Source: Opitutia bacterium
GTDB lineage: Bacteria > Verrucomicrobiota > Verrucomicrobiia > Opitutales > Coraliomargaritaceae
DNA: 9,555 bases
Direction: 5' to 3'
Assembly: GCA_018663485.1 (NCBI GenBank)
Contig: JABJQI010000058.1
Coordinates: 1-9,555 of the forward strand
In this document: positions 6,396-9,555 of the stretch, piece by piece
How positions within the stretch are numbered: the first letter of the stretch is position 1
How the letters are laid out: every line of letters begins with the position of its first letter
Program-made: the position numbers and the translations under genes
Notes under the pieces: model-generated
What the model was told of the DNA's origin: nothing
The model's input: only the letters and a program-made list of their open reading frames with translations
The model's database searches: none

Positions 6396-7736
6396 GATTA
6401 CCTTTTCGATGCCAGCCATAAACTGTGCGATGTCCGGACGCTGCTTGATGCGTTGGCTTTTTTGCAAGTGCTTGAGTGCAGCTTGGAATTTGGACTGCGC
6501 GACTGCGGTGCGGGCGAGGCCCACTAGAGCGTCGATTTGTACCTCTGGCACAGAGGTGGCGCGTTCGAAGAAAAAAGTGGCTTCCGCATAGGCTTCACGC
6601 TCAAGCTGTACGTCTGCCATCAACAGCAGTGCAGGGCCGTTGAGCGGGTGTTCATTGAGTAACGATTGTAATTGATCTAGACCTTGTTCGAGGTCGCCGC
6701 TTTCAATTGTTAGTTGGGCGGAAATGACGGCTTTTTCAGTCGCTTGAGTGGGGCTCAGTCCAATCTGTAGATTGCTATCGATCAGTTTCAGATAGGTGCG
6801 GGCGGCATCAAATAGGCCGGTTTGCATGAGGCGGCGCAGCGGCTTGAGTGCCTGTTCGGGGCGCGTCGTCGGGTCTTGCTTGAGGGCCGCTTGATAGTTG
6901 TTCAGCGCCAGTGCATGCATCTCCTGATTGAGATACATATCACCGAGTAGGCTGAGACTGGATGCACTTGGAGGCGCAATGGTATGAGCAATTTCCAGAT
7001 TGGCGATCGCGTCTTGCACTTGGTTCTGCGAGAGGTAGCCATTGGCTTGAAAGAGCCAGTAGTCTTGTTCGTTTGGGTGCTCGCTGATGAGTTCGTCGAA
7101 GAGTGCGATGGCCGCACCGAATTGTTGAGTCATGAGTAGGCATTGTGCTTCACCACGGCGCACATCCATGCTGTCGGGCAGGAACATGCGTGCGAGTTGG
7201 TAGGCGCTGAGGGCGGATTGGTATTTTTCCTGGGTGAGGTACGCATAGCCGAGCATACTGTAGCTTTGACCGTCCCCCCCACCTAGCTCAATCACGCGTA
7301 ATAGATGCTTGATTGCGGTTTCGTAGCGATCTTGTTGGATGTAAATCAGTGCAAGATTGCGGTGTGCACGACGAAAATCAGGGAATTTTTTGCGCGCGGT
7401 ATTTAGGTAAGCGGCTGCGTCACTGTAGTTGCCTTGCATATAGTAAAGGCTGCCGACCAGATAGTCGAATGCGGCATTACTGTTTTTAGTGATGCCCTGT
7501 TTGGCTAACTCGATAGCCTTTTCTGGCTTTTTCTGCAGGTGGGGCGCAATCGACTCATAGAGTGGTCGGTCTGCTTGGGTCAGGATGGGTTCGATCGCGG
7601 AGTTAATACCAAAGCTGCCGTAGAAGCGTTGTTTGAACTCGGCACTATTGGGGTTGGTGTCGACCAAGTCGAAGCTTGGCGATGCGTGAGCAACACCAGA
7701 AAGCAGGAATAAAAAAAGTAGGATGTGTCGAGTCAT
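6384..7736 (-). CDS. Secreted tetratricopeptide-repeat (TPR) protein of the TonB2-type operon, 450 aa
   Basis: The N-terminus is a signal peptide: MTRH, a Leu/Phe-rich core, and an A-H-A cleavage site before S19, so the protein is probably periplasmic. From about residue 88 it carries roughly six consecutive 34-residue TPR units (for example GSLYYMQGNYSDAAAYLNTA, ALIYIQQDRYETAIKHLLRV, LGYAYLTQEKYQSALSAYQL) to about 290, then a helical linker and two or more further units near the C-terminus (LLLMADVQLEREAYAEATFF, GLARTAVAQSKFQAALKHLQ). TPRs form protein-binding superhelices. It starts 24 bp after tonB, and Vibrio TonB2 operons likewise carry a TPR gene behind tonB2, so a scaffold or accessory role for the TonB complex is likely but unproven. 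No Shine-Dalgarno is visible before the ATG; the preceding 24 bp are A/T-rich. Confidence 0.88.
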   Translation of the reverse strand: MTRHILLFLFLLSGVAHASPSFDLVDTNPNSAEFKQRFYGSFGINSAIEPILTQADRPLYESIAPHLQKKPEKAIELAKQGITKNSNAAFDYLVGSLYYMQGNYSDAAAYLNTARKKFPDFRRAHRNLALIYIQQDRYETAIKHLLRVIELGGGDGQSYSMLGYAYLTQEKYQSALSAYQLARMFLPDSMDVRRGEAQCLLMTQQFGAAIALFDELISEHPNEQDYWLFQANGYLSQNQVQDAIANLEIAHTIAPPSASSLSLLGDMYLNQEMHALALNNYQAALKQDPTTRPEQALKPLRRLMQTGLFDAARTYLKLIDSNLQIGLSPTQATEKAVISAQLTIESGDLEQGLDQLQSLLNEHPLNGPALLLMADVQLEREAYAEATFFFERATSVPEVQIDALVGLARTAVAQSKFQAALKHLQKSQRIKQRPDIAQFMAGIEKVIAAQ

Positions 7737-7760
7737 GACAAAAATAGATGTAAAATTTAA

Positions 7761-8426
7761 TTAAGGTGCGCGCAGTATAATCGGCCATTCGCCGTGTACT
7801 ATCTGTGGTACACCCCCCACCTTGGGTGGCGTGAAGCGAGCTTTACGGATAACTTCTTTTGCCGCTGAGATAAGGCGTGGGTCAGTGGCAGATACGATTT
7901 TCAGTACCCGGGCACGGCCTTTGGTGTCGATTTCGATTTTGACGAGTACCAGTCCCTCACGAACACCGCGGCGTATTAGTTCGCGAGGGTAGACGATGCT
8001 TGGGCTGTTAATAATACGTGGGGAACTTTGTAGATCTGCAAAGGTGAAAAGCTTTTGAATCTCGCTGAGGGCATCGACTTCGGTCGCAAAGCCTGCTTTG
8101 GAAATACCGATTTTTAATGCGCCACTGATGATTGGATTGAGGGACAATTCCAACTGATTGAGGCTGAAATCTTGTAATTGTTGTTTAAATTCAGGCTTCG
8201 GCTCTGGTTCGCGTGGCTGAACTTGCTCGGGGGGTGGAGGCAGCAGCATGGGTGCCGGAGGAGTGATCGTCAGTGTTTCTCGAAATTCAATCATATTGCT
8301 GCGCAGATTCCCGAAGTGCTGAGTGACCGGAATCGCTAGAAAAACCAGCAGCGACATGAGCAGTGCCCCTAGCAGCGCGAGCGGCGCGCGGGCTTTGTTG
8401 TGCTCGACTGGCAGTGCCTGTTCCAT
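7761..8426 (-). CDS. tonB: TonB energy transducer, TonB2-like, 221 aa
   Basis: Spans the periplasm and passes proton-motive-force energy from ExbB/ExbD to outer-membrane receptors by binding their TonB boxes. A short cytoplasmic N-terminus is followed by one membrane anchor (about residues 15-34), a short proline-rich spacer (about 55-80: PPAPMLLPPPP...PREPEPKPE), a linker, and the C-terminal TonB domain (about 141-221) with the YP motif (Y146-P147), GLVLVKIEIDTKGRARVLKIV, and ...KARFTPPKVGG. The spacer is much shorter than the Glu-Pro/Lys-Pro repeats of E. coli TonB, as in TonB2-type proteins. Its ATG overlaps the exbD stop by one base (TAATG), indicating translational coupling. Likely client: the adjacent receptor, and possibly others elsewhere. 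Confidence 0.93.
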   Translation of the reverse strand: MEQALPVEHNKARAPLALLGALLMSLLVFLAIPVTQHFGNLRSNMIEFRETLTITPPAPMLLPPPPEQVQPREPEPKPEFKQQLQDFSLNQLELSLNPIISGALKIGISKAGFATEVDALSEIQKLFTFADLQSSPRIINSPSIVYPRELIRRGVREGLVLVKIEIDTKGRARVLKIVSATDPRLISAAKEVIRKARFTPPKVGGVPQIVHGEWPIILRAP

Positions 8427-8833
8427 TATCGGGTGGTTGCCAAATGGATACTGGTTGCACCGGCGAGGGCCGCTTCATCGTGTACTTTGGTGTACAGATC
8501 CACCGATGCAGTTTTGTCGGCTTGAATGATGACTGGCATGTCTGGTTCGCGCAGGAGCAGTCGCTTTACAATGCCACGCACTCCATTGCTGCCGATTTCG
8601 TTGCCGCCGTAAACGATTTGACCATCGTCTGTGATTGCGATTAAAATCGAGTTTTTCTCTAGGTCGTTGGCTGAGGCCGCCTCCGGGCGTTGCACATCTA
8701 CGCCTGTCTCCTCGACAAAAACGGTAGTGACGATGAAGAAAATGAGCAGGATGAAGACAATATCAATGAGTGGGGAGACATTGATTTCATCGGCTTTTTG
8801 CGATTGTGAAAATATGAGTCGGCGTGATTTCAT
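8426..8833 (-). CDS. exbD: ExbD-type biopolymer transport protein, TonB2-like, 135 aa
   Basis: Inner-membrane proton-channel partner of ExbB. A short cytoplasmic N-terminus precedes one membrane helix (about residues 19-40, INVSPLIDIVFILLIFFIVT) containing the conserved proton-carrying Asp (D24). A periplasmic domain follows (about 45-135: TGVDVQRPEAAS, NSILIAI, PVIIQADK, ATSIHLATTR). The FVEETGVDVQRPEA segment after the helix is the pattern of ExbD2 in TonB2 clusters. Its ATG overlaps the exbB stop by four bases (ATGA), and its own stop overlaps the tonB start by one base. Normal length for the family. No Shine-Dalgarno is present; translation probably depends on coupling to exbB. Confidence 0.94.
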   Translation of the reverse strand: MKSRRLIFSQSQKADEINVSPLIDIVFILLIFFIVTTVFVEETGVDVQRPEAASANDLEKNSILIAITDDGQIVYGGNEIGSNGVRGIVKRLLLREPDMPVIIQADKTASVDLYTKVHDEAALAGATSIHLATTR

Positions 8834-9426
8834 TTGGAGGCGAGGGTCACGTTGTAATATTCGAGACGCGCAATACAGCGTTCGAGTTGGTTGCGGCGCT
8901 GGATAATGAAGGACAGCACGACCAATGCTGGAATTGAGATCAGTAGGCCGGTCTGAGTGGTAATTAAGGCTTCCGAGATACCTTCAATCATATTGTCAAA
9001 TTTAGTGCCTTGCGCGCCGACCATGCCGCTAAAAGTGACCAGCATGCCAGTAACTGTGCCCAGCAGTCCGACGAGAGGTCCTGCGGTAATAATGATAGCG
9101 AGGAAGCGAATGCGGCGATTGATGATGGGGAGATATTCCTGACGTACCTGTTTAAAGTGTCGCCGTACTTCAAGTGTCGATTTTGCCTCGGGCAGCAGTA
9201 AGCGTTTTAATAGTGTTAATTTATCTGAGAGCGCAGATTTAAGTGCCTCGTCCGAGAGTTGATATACCTGACTGCGTAGTAAAAAGTGCATCCTTAGGCG
9301 TAAGTAAAGATCCAGCGCAGTGTAATACATGAAGACTGCTAACCCTAATAATGGTAGCATCAGCCAACCCCCTGCGGTCCAAACGCGTAGGGCTTCAAGA
9401 TAAAGGCTGTGAGGGTTGTTGTACAC
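8830..9426 (-). CDS. exbB: ExbB/TolQ/MotA-family proton channel, TonB2-like, 198 aa, GTG start
   Basis: Inner-membrane pentameric scaffold around the ExbD dimer that uses the proton gradient to drive TonB. Three membrane segments: about residues 20-40, 107-134 and 156-176. The signature falls on the second and third: AGPLVGLLGTVTGMLVTF and EGISEALITTQTGLLISIPAL. A cytoplasmic loop of ~65 residues joins the first two helices. At 198 residues it matches the compact ExbB2 class, shorter than E. coli ExbB (244). The start is GTG 9426: the same frame is closed by the stop of the upstream gene at 9439-9441, and no ATG occurs before Met23, which is already inside the first helix. It follows the ttpC-like gene by 12 bp and overlaps exbD by four. 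Confidence 0.93.
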   Translation of the reverse strand: MYNNPHSLYLEALRVWTAGGWLMLPLLGLAVFMYYTALDLYLRLRMHFLLRSQVYQLSDEALKSALSDKLTLLKRLLLPEAKSTLEVRRHFKQVRQEYLPIINRRIRFLAIIITAGPLVGLLGTVTGMLVTFSGMVGAQGTKFDNMIEGISEALITTQTGLLISIPALVVLSFIIQRRNQLERCIARLEYYNVTLASK

Positions 9427-9438
9427 TGTGAGCGGGGC

Positions 9439-9555
9439 TTATTTATTTCGAGACATGGTGTTGAGCAGTGCGACTGAGAGCTTTTCTATATGGGCCATGA
9501 CGCCAGACACCTTGCGTGCGAGTAGGGCATGGATGATCAGTGCGGGGATGGCCAA
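9439..9555 (-). CDS. C-terminal end of a second MotA/TolQ/ExbB protein (TtpC-like), cut by the right edge
   Basis: Too short for a routine ORF call: 38 codons plus TAA, open to the window edge. It reads LAIPALIIHALLARKVSG... and ends in ...LLNTMSRNK. LAIPALIIHALL is the end of the last ExbB-type helix (compare SIPALVVLSF in the adjacent exbB), followed by the usual amphipathic cytoplasmic tail, so this is a second, distinct ExbB-family protein. In Vibrio TonB2 operons the gene before exbB2 is ttpC, an ExbB-like protein required for TonB2 function; position, strand and the 12-bp spacing agree. A plain second ExbB is the alternative, because the diagnostic N-terminal extension lies outside the window. 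Confidence 0.8.
   Translation of the reverse strand: MAIPALIIHALLARKVSGVMAHIEKLSVALLNTMSRNK

Overview
The window (about 9.6 kb, moderate GC) comes from a Gram-negative bacterium: it encodes an outer-membrane TonB-dependent receptor and the inner-membrane machinery that powers it. I lean towards Verrucomicrobiota (Opitutia-like, perhaps marine). The hints are the gene set, a compact zinc-free MetRS and the lack of Shine-Dalgarno sequences at all six complete genes' starts. That assignment is inference, not something the sequence proves.

Layout. Positions 2-1360 (+) hold the 3' part of an endonuclease/exonuclease/phosphatase (EEP) family protein whose start lies off the left edge. After an 80-bp gap comes metG (1441-2979, +), a 512-residue methionyl-tRNA synthetase. 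A gene-poor stretch follows (2980-3907). It contains a run of hairpins behind metG, including a ~100-nt near-palindrome at 3054-3153, one doubtful 107-codon ORF on the minus strand, and a strong intrinsic terminator (3847-3879) that belongs to the next gene. Everything to the right is on the minus strand: a siderophore-type TonB-dependent receptor (3908-6016); a 367-bp regulatory gap rich in dyads and repeats; then, in transcription order from the right edge, a ttpC-like MotA/TolQ/ExbB protein (partial), exbB, exbD, tonB and a secreted TPR protein.

How it works together. The order ttpC-like, exbB, exbD, tonB, TPR is that of the Vibrio TonB2 system, in which an extra ExbB-like protein (TtpC) joins the energy-transducing complex. 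ExbB/ExbD harvest the proton-motive force, TonB carries the energy across the periplasm, and the downstream receptor, probably for a ferric siderophore, is a plausible client. ORF overlaps (ATGA, TAATG) indicate a tightly coupled operon. The receptor has its own terminator and an upstream region with a 19-bp dyad and three ATTCTGC heptamers, suggesting separate control, probably by iron, although no convincing Fur box is visible.

I see no CRISPR array, insertion sequence, tRNA or rRNA. The most unusual items are the long palindrome at 3054-3153, the operator-like region before the receptor, the missing catalytic aspartate in the EEP protein, and the TonB2-type cluster next to a receptor gene.
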